A stretch of DNA of 64,000 nt. It comes from Gemmatimonadaceae bacterium (GTDB lineage: Bacteria; Gemmatimonadota; Gemmatimonadetes; Gemmatimonadales; Gemmatimonadaceae). Made by a program: the position numbers and the translations under genes. Positions 17,171-25,879 of the stretch are shown here, in pieces (the stretch's first letter is position 1; every line of letters begins with the position of its first letter). The stretch is taken from positions 62,001 through 126,000 of the forward strand of contig JAUSJA010000033.1 in NCBI GenBank assembly GCA_030647905.1. Direction: 5' to 3'. A model generated the notes under the pieces. It saw nothing but the letters and a program-made list of their open reading frames with translations. It was not told where the DNA came from and searched no databases.

Positions 17171-19221
17171 CCATTACGCTGGACGCGCTCGATACGCTCG
17201 CGGCGTCCGCCTTTGAAGGATTTGTGGTGCGCAAGGATCTTGTACGGAAGTACGCACGCCAGTATCCGGTGCCCACCTACGTCGTCGAGTTCCTCCTTGG
17301 GCGGTACTGCGCCAGCACGGACGAGCGGGAGATTCAGGAAGGATTGGAGATCGTCGAGAACCAGTTGCGCGACCGCACTGTCCGCTCAGGCGAGCAGGAG
17401 TTGTTCAAGGCGAGGGCGCGAGAGAAGGGGTCGGTGAAACTGATCGACCTCATCAAGGCTCGCCTCGACGCCAAGAACGATTGTTATCTCGTTGAGCTGT
17501 CTAGTGTCGGTTTGCGCGATGTGCGCATTCCGGACGCGATGGTACGCGAGAATGAGCGCATGCTCACCGATGGCTTTTATGCCGAGGTGACGCTGGGATA
17601 TGACGCGATCGTGGCGCAGGAGCAGGGGGGACGGCCGTTCGCGGTTGACGGCATCCGACCGATTCAGATGTCAAAGTCGGATATCATCGAGACGCTGAAC
17701 CGTGGGCGCCAGGCCCTCAGCACGGACGAGTGGAAGGACTTGTTGATCCGATCGGTGGGTCTGGAGCCGTCGTCGCTGAATGACCGCGCCAAGAAAGTCC
17801 TGTTCTTGCGCATGGTGTCGTTCGTCGAGCGCAACTACAACCTCGTGGAGCTCGGCCCGCGAGGCACGGGCAAGAGTCATCTGTTCCAGCAAATCTCGCC
17901 GTACTCCCACCTGATTTCAGGCGGAAAGGCGACGGTGGCCAAGATGTTCGTCAACAACGCCAACGGGCAGCGGGGCCTCGTGTGCCAGTATGACGTCGTC
18001 TGTTTCGACGAGGTTGCCGGCATCTCGTTCGATCAAAAGGACGGCGTCAACATCATGAAGGGGTACATGGCGGCCGGGCAGTTCAGCCGCGGCAAGGAGA
18101 ATATCCGGGCCGAGGGTTCGATTGTGATGCTCGGCAACCTGGACGTGGACGTGGAGCAGCAGCAGCGCGCTGGCCATTTGCTCAGCGCGTTGCCGCCGGA
18201 GATGCGCGACGACACCGCATTCATGGACCGGCTCCATGCGTATGCCGCCGGCTGGGAGTTTCCCAAGCTCAATCCCAATCAGCATCTCACGGATCGGTTT
18301 GGACTGGTGAGCGATTTTCTGAGCGAATGTTGGAGCAAGCTCCGGAATGGCAGCCGTGCGTCAGTGATGCAGGGTCGGATCTATCTGGGCGGCGCGCTGA
18401 GCGGACGCGACATTGAAGCGGTCAGCAAGACCGTCAGCGGTCTCACCAAGCTGCTCTATCCCGATCCGTCGGTATCACCGTCGGATGAAGATCTCGAGTG
18501 GATGGTTCGGCTCGCACTGGAATCCCGCAGACGCGTGAAGGAACAGCAGAAGCGCGTCTTCAAGAGCGAGTTTCGGAACACGCACTTCAGTTACACGTTG
18601 GGAGCGGATGGCGTGGAACAGTTCGTGTCAACGCCGGAGCTCCATAGCGACGAAGCCATTGAAGGGGACCCTCTACCGCCGGGGCAGGTGTGGGCCGTGA
18701 GCCCAGGCACTGGTGAGACCGGTCCGGGGCTCTGCCGAGTTGAGGTGACCTCAGGGCCAGGCGGGGGCGTCCGGATTCTCAATCAGCCGACACCGGCCGC
18801 GTTCCGCGAGAGCGTCAAGGTGGGCGAGCAGAACCTCTACCAACGGGCGAAAGAGCTTGTTGGTGACCGCGACCCGCGCGAGCACGAGTTCAGCGTGCAG
18901 TTGCGGGCGTTCGACGCGGACAAGAGCGGGAATGGGGTGGGCGTCGCGGTGCTTGTGGCGTTGGCGGGATCGCTGCTTGGTCGCAATACACGGGGGGGAA
19001 CACTCGTGGTTGGCTCTCTAAACCTGGGCGGTTCCGTCGATCTGTTGCGAAACGCGGTGGCGATTGCGGAACTGGCGGTGGACAAGCAGGCGCAGACGCT
19101 ATTGATGCCCGTTTCGGCGCGGCGGCAGTTGAATGATTTGCCTGACGAGATGTGGACGCGGATTGGGATTGAGTTCTACAAAGATGCGTCGGATGCGGTG
19201 TTCAAGGCGTTGGTGGAGTAG
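17167..19221 (+). CDS. brxL: BREX AAA+ Lon-like protein BrxL
   Basis: A 684-aa AAA+ protein. Walker A GPRGTGKS is at residues 230-237 and Walker B VVCFDE ends at E282; the C-terminal Lon-protease-like domain covers about residues 560-684. Published BrxL structures show an ATP-dependent DNA-binding ring resembling MCM helicases rather than a protease. In this copy the position of the Lon catalytic serine reads KSGNGVG (Gly instead of Ser), and the lysine motif GGLKEK reads GGSVDL. This fits a non-proteolytic role. It is the last gene of the BREX operon; its final 20 bases overlap the end of a convergent membrane-protein gene. Confidence 0.9.
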   Translation: MTITLDALDTLAASAFEGFVVRKDLVRKYARQYPVPTYVVEFLLGRYCASTDEREIQEGLEIVENQLRDRTVRSGEQELFKARAREKGSVKLIDLIKARLDAKNDCYLVELSSVGLRDVRIPDAMVRENERMLTDGFYAEVTLGYDAIVAQEQGGRPFAVDGIRPIQMSKSDIIETLNRGRQALSTDEWKDLLIRSVGLEPSSLNDRAKKVLFLRMVSFVERNYNLVELGPRGTGKSHLFQQISPYSHLISGGKATVAKMFVNNANGQRGLVCQYDVVCFDEVAGISFDQKDGVNIMKGYMAAGQFSRGKENIRAEGSIVMLGNLDVDVEQQQRAGHLLSALPPEMRDDTAFMDRLHAYAAGWEFPKLNPNQHLTDRFGLVSDFLSECWSKLRNGSRASVMQGRIYLGGALSGRDIEAVSKTVSGLTKLLYPDPSVSPSDEDLEWMVRLALESRRRVKEQQKRVFKSEFRNTHFSYTLGADGVEQFVSTPELHSDEAIEGDPLPPGQVWAVSPGTGETGPGLCRVEVTSGPGGGVRILNQPTPAAFRESVKVGEQNLYQRAKELVGDRDPREHEFSVQLRAFDADKSGNGVGVAVLVALAGSLLGRNTRGGTLVVGSLNLGGSVDLLRNAVAIAELAVDKQAQTLLMPVSARRQLNDLPDEMWTRIGIEFYKDASDAVFKALVE

Positions 19222-19897
19222 AGGAATGGTCCGGGGCGTCTGTGTTCATGCCTCGCATCATGGCCGCAGAATGAGAACGGTAGGCAACGACAGTTCGTGC
19301 CCATCCGTCCCACTCAGACCTCCATGTCGGGGCCGCTTTGGGCCATTCCGGATGACTCTGCTCCATTTCTGCAACGCGGACCTCCCAAAGGCCCTCTGGC
19401 GCCAAGCGCCAATCCTTGGGGATGACTTCAGCGGCACTCCAGTCTGGAGCTGGAAGCGAAGCCTTGGACTCGTCGGTTCTAAGTTGGACGAACCAGTCAA
19501 GACCGAACACAACGACTGTCGCAGTCCCGATGAAAAGCGTATGCCCGAGTAATGTGCGCAGCCCCGCCCCAAGCTGTGCAAAGTGGTTGGTGTCGAGGCC
19601 GATACGGTTTTGGATGACCCAGTTAACTCGGTGCAAATACTGAAATACGTGAACAAAGAAGTGGGTGGATGCATAGACGGCTATGCAGACTAACGCCCAC
19701 CTCTCGCGAAGGCGGCGGCGTTCCCGCCGCGCTTCTGACCCGAGCAGACCGTTCGCAGCAACTGCTTCCAATCGGCGGCGGCGACGGCTGGCCGGTCCAA
19801 ACTCCCCTGCACGCCATATGAGAAGCGAGCCAACTATCGCCGCTATGCCTAGAAGCTGCGCCAGTGCAATCCCGATCTCTGCTTCCCAATCAGACAT
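19202..19897 (-). CDS. Unknown membrane protein at the end of the ABC operon
   Basis: A 231-aa protein. The chosen ATG at 19897 (MSDWEAEIG) overlaps the ATPase stop by 8 bases (ATGTCTGA). Three likely membrane helices are visible: about residues 7-27 (IGIALAQLLGIAAIVGSLLIW), about 65-85 (VCIAVYASTHFFVHVFQYL) and about 115-135. A basic cluster (SRRRRR) follows helix 1. The C-terminal region is soluble and tryptophan-rich. No family recognised. Its 3' end overlaps brxL convergently by 20 bases. As the last gene of the four-gene operon it is probably an accessory subunit. Confidence 0.6.
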   Translation of the reverse strand: MSDWEAEIGIALAQLLGIAAIVGSLLIWRAGEFGPASRRRRRLEAVAANGLLGSEARRERRRLRERWALVCIAVYASTHFFVHVFQYLHRVNWVIQNRIGLDTNHFAQLGAGLRTLLGHTLFIGTATVVVFGLDWFVQLRTDESKASLPAPDWSAAEVIPKDWRLAPEGLWEVRVAEMEQSHPEWPKAAPTWRSEWDGWARTVVAYRSHSAAMMRGMNTDAPDHSSTPPTP

Positions 19898-20993
19898 CTG
19901 TACGCGGTGACAATTGCTGTTCCGGCCTGCTAGAATCTCGCTCCCGCGCCGTGACAGAGCTGAGGGCCGTCCTATACTTCCGTAGCAATACTCGGCTGTC
20001 ACGGTGAACATGATCGACTAAGCGTTCATCAAACTGGCCTATCCCTGCAGCCGCTGCCGCAAGCGCACAAAGTATGATGCGCTGTCCGCCACTAAGTTGC
20101 CCAATCTCCGGCGCCTGGACGAATGGCCAGTCGGTGATCATTCGTTTGATCCATTGACGCACGTTCACCACCCGCCCCGCCATCATTGCGCGCCTCAGCA
20201 GGCGTATCGGGTCATTATCGAGCTCGAGCAATCGTTCGGCATCACAATAGTATGGTAGCCTATGGGCATCACTCGGTGTCGGTGGCGCAACGGTCTCATT
20301 GTGAATCAACAGTGCCACCGCTTCGGACGGAGAGATAACAGATGGCGGCTTGCGACGGTGAAGCAATAGGACGCGATCCGCGGCTTTCAATCCGGCTGCC
20401 ACATCATGCTCGACCAAAACGACTGCAGTCATTGGCAATAGTGACTTAAGAGCTAGGTAGCCGTCATCGTGGCGGAGGGCGGATTTCGCACGCGCATCGA
20501 TCTCGTCTAGGATTAGCACGCTTGGGGCGGATAGTATGCCGGTTACTAAGTCGAACAGCGGGGAAACGATCCGGTCGTCCTTGACTAGGCCCAATTCTGT
20601 GAACTGATTCTTAAGGCTCATCAGAGCCGCTTCGTTGTAGAGGCCGGGCCGTGAGCCCATCGCAAGAGCCACAGCATCCGACCAAGACTGGTCAGTCCCG
20701 GGCAGCGCCGGCTCCTGGGCAACGTAGACCATGCCGACTCTGAACCGATCGAAGCGCGAGTGCGGTCGGAGGTGGCGCCCGTCCACCTCCACGCGTCCGC
20801 CGCAGACCGGCGCGCTGCCAGCAATCCCACGTAATAGCGTGCTCTTGCCAGCCCCGTTCCACCCAATCACCACAAGCCACTGTCCGGGCTCCAGCGACAC
20901 CGAGATGGCTGCCCGCGCGTGATGGCCGCCAACGCCGCGCTTCGTTGTCCACGCGCTCCATAGACTTCGCAACACGAGCACGGGCGGTGCCAT
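19890..20993 (-). CDS. ABC ATPase with displaced signature motif (LivF/LivG-like)
   Basis: A 367-aa nucleotide-binding protein. Walker A GWNGAGKST is at residues 44-52, the Q-loop glutamine at 93, Walker B SVLILDE at 158-164 and the H-loop LVEHD at 193-197. The LSGGQ signature expected just before Walker B is absent. A perfect LSGGQR occurs instead at 300-305, about 100 residues after the H-loop, in a C-terminal segment lacking its own Walker motifs. It could be a LivG-LivF fusion whose halves each kept only part of one composite site. It starts one base into the permease stop (TAATG). Confidence 0.7.
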   Translation of the reverse strand: MAPPVLVLRSLWSAWTTKRGVGGHHARAAISVSLEPGQWLVVIGWNGAGKSTLLRGIAGSAPVCGGRVEVDGRHLRPHSRFDRFRVGMVYVAQEPALPGTDQSWSDAVALAMGSRPGLYNEAALMSLKNQFTELGLVKDDRIVSPLFDLVTGILSAPSVLILDEIDARAKSALRHDDGYLALKSLLPMTAVVLVEHDVAAGLKAADRVLLLHRRKPPSVISPSEAVALLIHNETVAPPTPSDAHRLPYYCDAERLLELDNDPIRLLRRAMMAGRVVNVRQWIKRMITDWPFVQAPEIGQLSGGQRIILCALAAAAAGIGQFDERLVDHVHRDSRVLLRKYRTALSSVTARERDSSRPEQQLSPRTDV

Positions 20994-22741
20994 TACGGCT
21001 CCTTGAGCCTGCGATTAGTTGTAAGCGCAAATACGGCGAGTAGCAGACCGATCGCCAAATCGAGCAAAACCCCCTTGCCGGCGAGCCAGCGTTCGATGAA
21101 TGCGCTTAGGAACACGACGCCAGACGCCCCTAGAACAAACGGAATCGTGCTAAGGACACTCGATACCAAGAGAATAAGCAACCCCAGACCAACTGAAATA
21201 TCACGGTCGGAAAGAACCGCAGCATCCGCGCTGAATGCGATTCCCGCGAACATTGCCGCTAGCGCCAGCGTCCCTGATCCGGCAACGAGCGCCGTGATCG
21301 TGCGTTGTCCGTGATTCTCACCATTCGCGAGGTTGACTAGACCGAGAATGGTGGCACGGCCTCTTTGCCCTCGTGCGAGCCAAGGAATTCCTGTCCATAA
21401 GATTCCGACGATCCCAGCAAGAACGCTGGCCACAACAGCGAGTGACCACGTAGCTCCTAATGCCGCGAACTGACGAGCACCCTCACTACCAAAGACGCTG
21501 TGCGACGTCGCGAGTTGCACGACGGAAACAGTCGCTGCCAAGTCAATAACGAGGGCGGACGCAGTCGGAAGAGCCCGGAGGGCAAGTGCGTATACCGACC
21601 AGATCGTGACGACGAGCAACGCAAACAGGATGACGGATTCCGGGCCGGCGCTCCGTGCGACCGCAAGCGGGCCTGCGGCTGCGAGAAGCGGCCAAGCGAT
21701 CGAGCGAACTCCAAGTATGCGCGCGCTCTGAGCCGCGCATAATGTGAGTGCAAGCACAAAAAGCCCGCGCACTAGCCCGTGAGCGGTCGGCGCAGCCGAC
21801 AAAAGGATCCATCCGAGAACCGCGGCGCCAAACATCACAGCTAAGGCCGGATGCGTCAGAAGCGACCTGTTCGCCGGCCTAGCGCCACGCCCAAATGGCC
21901 AACCCGGCCACGCAGGGAAAACTGTCTCGACCAACCGTGAACCGGTGATGAGCCCCGTCGGCCAATAACGCACGGTCACAAAGGTCCCCAGAAGCAGCAG
22001 TACCACAGAAGACGCGGCCGTGCCGACGTGAAGGAAGCTGCCCTCGACAAAACGCATCACTACAAGCGCCGCTGCAGAAATCACGAAGGCGCGGCCTGCA
22101 TCAAACCGTGTCGCACACACTGCCAAGACGGGTACGATCGTGAGGAACTCGTTACCCGGAATACCATGCAGTGTTGGCCCGGCGAAGACGCCAACAAGCA
22201 ACAGCAAGCCTATTTCCAAAAGCAGCACCATGCTTACTAAACGCCATACCGGAGAGCTATTGTCGGAGACGCGAGCACGAAGGGCGATACGACTGAACCA
22301 CCCTGAATTCTTAGCCCAGATCGCTGATCCAACAATGACAGATATGCCCAGCCAGCAGACCCAGTCGGGCAATGCGTTGGGCGGAATCCGTGATTGCCAA
22401 CTAGCGACAAACCATCGCGAACTGATTGCATCGGCTGCTCGGTGGCACCCTAACGTCACGAGCAGGAATGCGAGTGGACGCTCAAGAACGTTTCGTCGCA
22501 GCACCAAGGCCGACCCAGCTTGCAACAGGGCAACCGCCGAGAGCGGTAACAAGCCGACGAGGTTCAGGGCTGTGAGTGGCTGCCGCCCGACGATTGCCAT
22601 GGCGCTGAGCCCAAGCCAACCGCCGATCGTCACCCAAGTGCCTGCTGCAAGATTGAGCGTGCCAAAGGCGCGCGCACTCGCGCTCAGAACGAGCGCAATA
22701 GACCCGTATATGAGCGCCTCTGTCAGCAAGTGCGAAATCAC
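20993..22741 (-). CDS. Fused LivH-LivM-like ABC permease
   Basis: A 582-aa, very hydrophobic protein with many membrane helices along its whole length. The N-terminal segment LLTEALIYGSIALVLSASARAFGTLNLAAGTW resembles the start of LivH (helix 1 followed by an LNFAHG-like loop). Branched-chain amino-acid permeases are normally two proteins of about 300 and 320 aa, so this length suggests both halves in one chain. It would carry the substrate through the inner membrane. The start overlaps the receptor gene's stop by ATGA. Base use looks less GC-rich than in flanking genes. Confidence 0.65.
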   Translation of the reverse strand: MISHLLTEALIYGSIALVLSASARAFGTLNLAAGTWVTIGGWLGLSAMAIVGRQPLTALNLVGLLPLSAVALLQAGSALVLRRNVLERPLAFLLVTLGCHRAADAISSRWFVASWQSRIPPNALPDWVCWLGISVIVGSAIWAKNSGWFSRIALRARVSDNSSPVWRLVSMVLLLEIGLLLLVGVFAGPTLHGIPGNEFLTIVPVLAVCATRFDAGRAFVISAAALVVMRFVEGSFLHVGTAASSVVLLLLGTFVTVRYWPTGLITGSRLVETVFPAWPGWPFGRGARPANRSLLTHPALAVMFGAAVLGWILLSAAPTAHGLVRGLFVLALTLCAAQSARILGVRSIAWPLLAAAGPLAVARSAGPESVILFALLVVTIWSVYALALRALPTASALVIDLAATVSVVQLATSHSVFGSEGARQFAALGATWSLAVVASVLAGIVGILWTGIPWLARGQRGRATILGLVNLANGENHGQRTITALVAGSGTLALAAMFAGIAFSADAAVLSDRDISVGLGLLILLVSSVLSTIPFVLGASGVVFLSAFIERWLAGKGVLLDLAIGLLLAVFALTTNRRLKEP

Positions 22742-23910
22742 TTATTGGGCATATCACGAGGAACGAACCGTCCGTTGCTGATCCGAAATGTTGCAAATGC
22801 CGAGGCATCCAATCCCGCGTGATCAGTGGGACTAAACCGGAACGTTCCCGTGACGCCGTAATATGTGCCCAGGTTTTCCAACCCATCCCGCACGGCCGCA
22901 CGGGTATGGATGCCCGGCTTGGAAAACACTTGCATCAAAGCCTGGAACCCATCGCGCGCGTGGCCACCGAAATGCGAAGGGGGACCACGGAAGTCTCTCT
23001 TGCCCCAGAACAGCTGGTAGTCGCTGATCACCTTGTCGGCCGGGAGAGCGGGGTTCAGAGCGCTTTGCTCAAGCAGCACCCGCGAGCCGATCACGACGAG
23101 CCCTTCCGCATCTGCACCCAGGTTTGCGAGAAAATCCTGGGAGGCATTGCCGTGGCTTAGATAGATGCTGGTCGGGCCGCGCTTGCGGAGCGCGTGAATA
23201 ATTTCAGTTGGCCCGGGCGCAGTTCCCCAGATGACCACTGCGTCCAAGGCAGGTGGCAGCCCGCGCACGACAGGCTCTGCCGTTGTTAGTTTCGGGTCAT
23301 AGGCGGACACATAAAGCACCCGAACCGCGCCGAGTTGTGACGCTGCGCGCTTAAACTGCTCTGCTCCACTCTTTCCAAATCCGTCATCGGAATATAGCAA
23401 CCCCACGGTCGTTTTTCCGTCGGCGGTGAGCGCCGTGAGAAGTGCAGCGGCGGCCAAATCATCATTCTGAGCGAACTTGAACATCCACGGCCGAACGTGA
23501 TCCGTGGTGTCGACAACAATCTTCTTGCTGGCGGCGAGGGCTAGCACGGGCAGTTTCAGCTCGTCGGCCAGGCTGCTCACCGCGATTGCTTCGCCGGAGG
23601 TGGACGGTCCTATCACCGCGAGAACAGTCGTATCTGCGGCGAAATCGCGGTAGAGCGAAGCAGCGCGGGCGGGATCTCCTGCGGAGTTCACAATTCGCAA
23701 CCGGAATGGCATGGGCGTACTTGGCGCCAAAGAGTATTCCTTCTCCAGCGCCTCGAGCACTTGCTGTTCCGGCCGGCCGATGTAGTCAGCCGGGCCTTCA
23801 CTCGCAACGATCACCCCGACGGTTGGCAGAGTCGTAGGCTGCTCGCTGCAGGCACTGACTGTGAGCAACAAGAAGAAGAGCAGCGGCGAATACGGGCGTG
23901 GCGTTCCCAT
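22738..23910 (-). CDS. Branched-chain-type substrate-binding lipoprotein
   Basis: A 390-aa periplasmic-binding protein of the Leu/Ile/Val family (Peripla_BP_6 type). A signal peptide ends in the lipobox LTVSAC, so it is probably tethered to a membrane in the periplasm. The binding-protein core includes VIGPSTSGEAIAVSSLADEL and TVGLLYSDDGFGKSG. It is the first gene of the four-gene minus-strand operon, with a ribosome site (AGGGGA) 5 bases before the ATG. Ligands of this family include branched-chain amino acids, amides, urea and aromatic acids; the ligand here cannot be read from sequence. Confidence 0.8.
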   Translation of the reverse strand: MGTPRPYSPLLFFLLLTVSACSEQPTTLPTVGVIVASEGPADYIGRPEQQVLEALEKEYSLAPSTPMPFRLRIVNSAGDPARAASLYRDFAADTTVLAVIGPSTSGEAIAVSSLADELKLPVLALAASKKIVVDTTDHVRPWMFKFAQNDDLAAAALLTALTADGKTTVGLLYSDDGFGKSGAEQFKRAASQLGAVRVLYVSAYDPKLTTAEPVVRGLPPALDAVVIWGTAPGPTEIIHALRKRGPTSIYLSHGNASQDFLANLGADAEGLVVIGSRVLLEQSALNPALPADKVISDYQLFWGKRDFRGPPSHFGGHARDGFQALMQVFSKPGIHTRAAVRDGLENLGTYYGVTGTFRFSPTDHAGLDASAFATFRISNGRFVPRDMPNK

Positions 23911-24096
23911 TAGCGTCCCCTGATATCTGGCCTGGTTGGTCTAGCGATCGATAGCCTTCCGCAGGACATCACAGGTGGTTCTGACAATCTCGTGCCCATG
24001 CGGTGCGCGCGTGCCCGTACGAATGCAGCGGATTGGAAAATGCGTGCGCGCGGTTCAGAGTATACGTTGCGCAAAATGGGCGCGCGAGGGGGCAAG

Positions 24097-24431
24097 TGCT
24101 CAATTTGGAGAAGCTTGGCCCACGAGGCACCGGCAAGAATCGCCTGTCCCAGCAAATCTAGCCGTATTCCCATCTGATTTCGGGCGGCAAGGCCACGGTC
24201 GCCAAGATGTTCGTCAACAACGCCAGCGGGCAGCGGGGCCTCGTGTGCCAGTATGACGTCGTCTGTTTCGACGAGGTGGCCGGCATCTCCCAGGATCAGA
24301 AGGACGGTGTCAACATCATGAAGGGGTACATGGCGGCCGGGCAGTTCAGCCGCGGCAAAGAGAATATCCCGACCGAGGGTTCGATTGTGATGCTCGGCGA
24401 CGTGGACGTGGAGCAGCGGCAGCGCGTATGA
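24097..24431 (+). pseudogene. Decayed second brxL (AAA+ core fragment)
   Basis: Aligns closely with brxL from just before Walker A to just after Walker B (compare 17845-18165). It carries an in-frame TAG after SQQI (about 24158), a Walker A ending GTGKN instead of GTGKS, and a two-codon deletion near the end. It stops at 24431, with no N-terminal domain or Lon-like domain. The many synonymous and non-synonymous differences from brxL argue against a fresh duplication. It looks like the remnant of a different BREX locus. Confidence 0.85.
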
Positions 24432-24539
24432 CGGAACGGGGACAAAGTGAGCATTGTTGCATTGGTCCATCCGAAGACGGTGCGGCAGGAAGCGAAGCCA
24501 CTATCTGCCGATGCGCGAAAGCGTCTGACGAGAATTGTC

Positions 24540-24818
24540 GTTAGCGATGATGAGCCGGACAGCGTGCCGACCGACGATCTTCGGGCGACCGGACGACACA
24601 TGCCGCAACCAGAGTTGCAGTCCATTGCTGAACGGGTTGAGTAATAACAACGCTCCACCGATCAGGGCCAACCGCTGCAAATGGCCCGCCGGAATCACCG
24701 TGTCGAAGATATAGCGCAAGATCACGGCAAAGGGCCCAAGCAGGACGGCCTGCGCCAACGCTAACACGGCACAAAGCGGCGCTGCTTCCGCAGCGGGCGG
24801 CGCGATGAGCCGAGGCAC
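24540..24818 (-). pseudogene. Fragment of an ABC exporter membrane domain
   Basis: About 90 residues match the start of the transmembrane region of peptidase- or bacteriocin-type ABC exporters: a helix (LCAVLALAQAVLLGPFAVIL), the loop YIFDTVIPAG, a second helix (LALIGGALLLLNPFSNGLQL) and RHVSSGRPK. No ATPase domain or further helices follow, and the frame then reads into unrelated sequence near the decayed brxL. A relic of a toxin or peptide export gene is the best reading. Confidence 0.55.
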
Positions 24819-24903
24819 AACCGCGCAGGACCAGCAGCTCTGAAACCTGTTGACGAGTACCGCGTGCGAGTTCAGCTACTCGGGTTCGACGACGTCCACC
24901 CGA

Positions 24904-25107
24904 GGCTCGGGTGGGGCGACGCGAACCAGGCGCGGCGTGGGCAGCAACTCGAGTGGACAGCAGGCGCGATGGAAGGTCGAGAACGGCCAGTTGATGCTGT
25001 GCGCCAACGGCGTCCAGTGGGTCCCTCAGCCGATGAAGATCGAGAACAACTCGAACGGCCATCCGATCGTCACGACCGGCGGAAAAGAATACATGATGTG
25101 CAAGTAG
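24904..25107 (+). pseudogene. C-terminal fragment of an unknown protein
   Basis: Only the last 45 or so residues look like real protein (RWKVENGQLMLCANGVQW and a tail ending GGKEYMMCK). The upstream part of the frame is low-complexity Ser/Thr/Gly/Arg, suggesting a frameshift or truncation. The tail looks like the end of a small secreted beta-rich protein. Function unknown. Confidence 0.35.
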
Positions 25108-25149
25108 GGACACTCAGCGACGACGCACATCCTGCACGGCCGGCGCCAC

Positions 25150-25224
25150 TCACGGAATGACGATGAACGTGAGCGCCGTGACGAAGCCCTGCGTTGCCAC
25201 CATCACCAACTGATAGATCGTCAC
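25150..25224 (-). CDS. Possible 24-aa hydrophobic micro-protein
   Basis: A GTG overlaps the hemerythrin stop (GTGA) and opens a 24-residue frame that is almost entirely one membrane helix (MTIYQLVMVATQGFVTALTF). Coupling and composition make it credible, but it is short enough to arise by chance. It could also be the tail of a lost membrane gene. Confidence 0.25.
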   Translation of the reverse strand: MTIYQLVMVATQGFVTALTFIVIP

Positions 25225-25811
25225 GAGCACGCATCGTCTAGCTTCATCGCCGCTGCTTCGCGGTCGAGTCTTTCGGCGAGCGCTCGGAAGCTTTCGTGGG
25301 CCTCAGCCCCGACATCTTCGCGTTGGACCCGCTCGAAGTCCTGCAACACGCTGCGCTGCTGCTCGGCGGAGAACATTTCGTCCGCCATCGGAAAGAGCAT
25401 TTCGTCTTCCTTGATGATGTGATCCCGCAGCAACGCGACGTATCGTCGCGCGTTGGAGATGGCCGCCGCGCGCGCACCTGTGTCGCCCGCCTGGAGCTGG
25501 AGCGCGGCATCGCGCATACCACGCGTGAAAGCGCGTCCCTGCACGTGCTCGTCGAGGAACATGTCGAGAGGTCCGTCGGACCGGGGGACACCGCTCTCGA
25601 CCATCGCTCCGAAGAGCACGCCTTCTTCCTTCCTGTGATGGCACCCATCAGCGAAGCCGGCGATGAAATCAGCGGCCTCAAGGAAAAACTCCGCGCGCAC
25701 CGGATGCCCCTTCTCAAGATGCCAGGTCGCCGTTTCGAGCGCGTCGAGTATGCGCTCGATAAGCCGGTGCTCCTGCATCAGTTCGTCGGTGGCTCTCGCG
25801 AATTCGCCCAT
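25221..25811 (-). CDS. Hemerythrin HHE-domain protein
   Basis: A 196-aa four-helix protein with hemerythrin-type iron ligands: DELMQEHRLIERIL near residue 15, CHHRKEEGVLF near 57, LDEHVQG near 87 and LLRDHIIKEDEMLFPMAD near 130. Such proteins bind a di-iron centre and sense or buffer oxygen, nitric oxide or iron. No signal peptide is visible, so it is likely cytoplasmic. It fits an organism that runs oxygen-sensitive ferredoxin chemistry nearby, but that link is inference. Confidence 0.85.
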   Translation of the reverse strand: MGEFARATDELMQEHRLIERILDALETATWHLEKGHPVRAEFFLEAADFIAGFADGCHHRKEEGVLFGAMVESGVPRSDGPLDMFLDEHVQGRAFTRGMRDAALQLQAGDTGARAAAISNARRYVALLRDHIIKEDEMLFPMADEMFSAEQQRSVLQDFERVQREDVGAEAHESFRALAERLDREAAAMKLDDACS

Positions 25812-25879
25812 TACGCTTCCCCCCGGTGTGTGAGTCGTCCGCTGACCGGCGGATCGGCTGGAAGTTTAGTCTAATCGGG

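Noticed and set aside
19890-23910. The ABC operon as a proven anti-phage system
   Set aside because: Its position beside BREX is suggestive, but the receptor and permease look like nutrient-type Liv components. Without co-occurrence data a defence role is only a hypothesis.
24097-24431. The brxL relic as a recent duplication or target-site repeat of a transposon
   Set aside because: Too many scattered differences, a stop codon and two deleted codons; no transposase or inverted terminal repeats were found at either side of the ABC operon.
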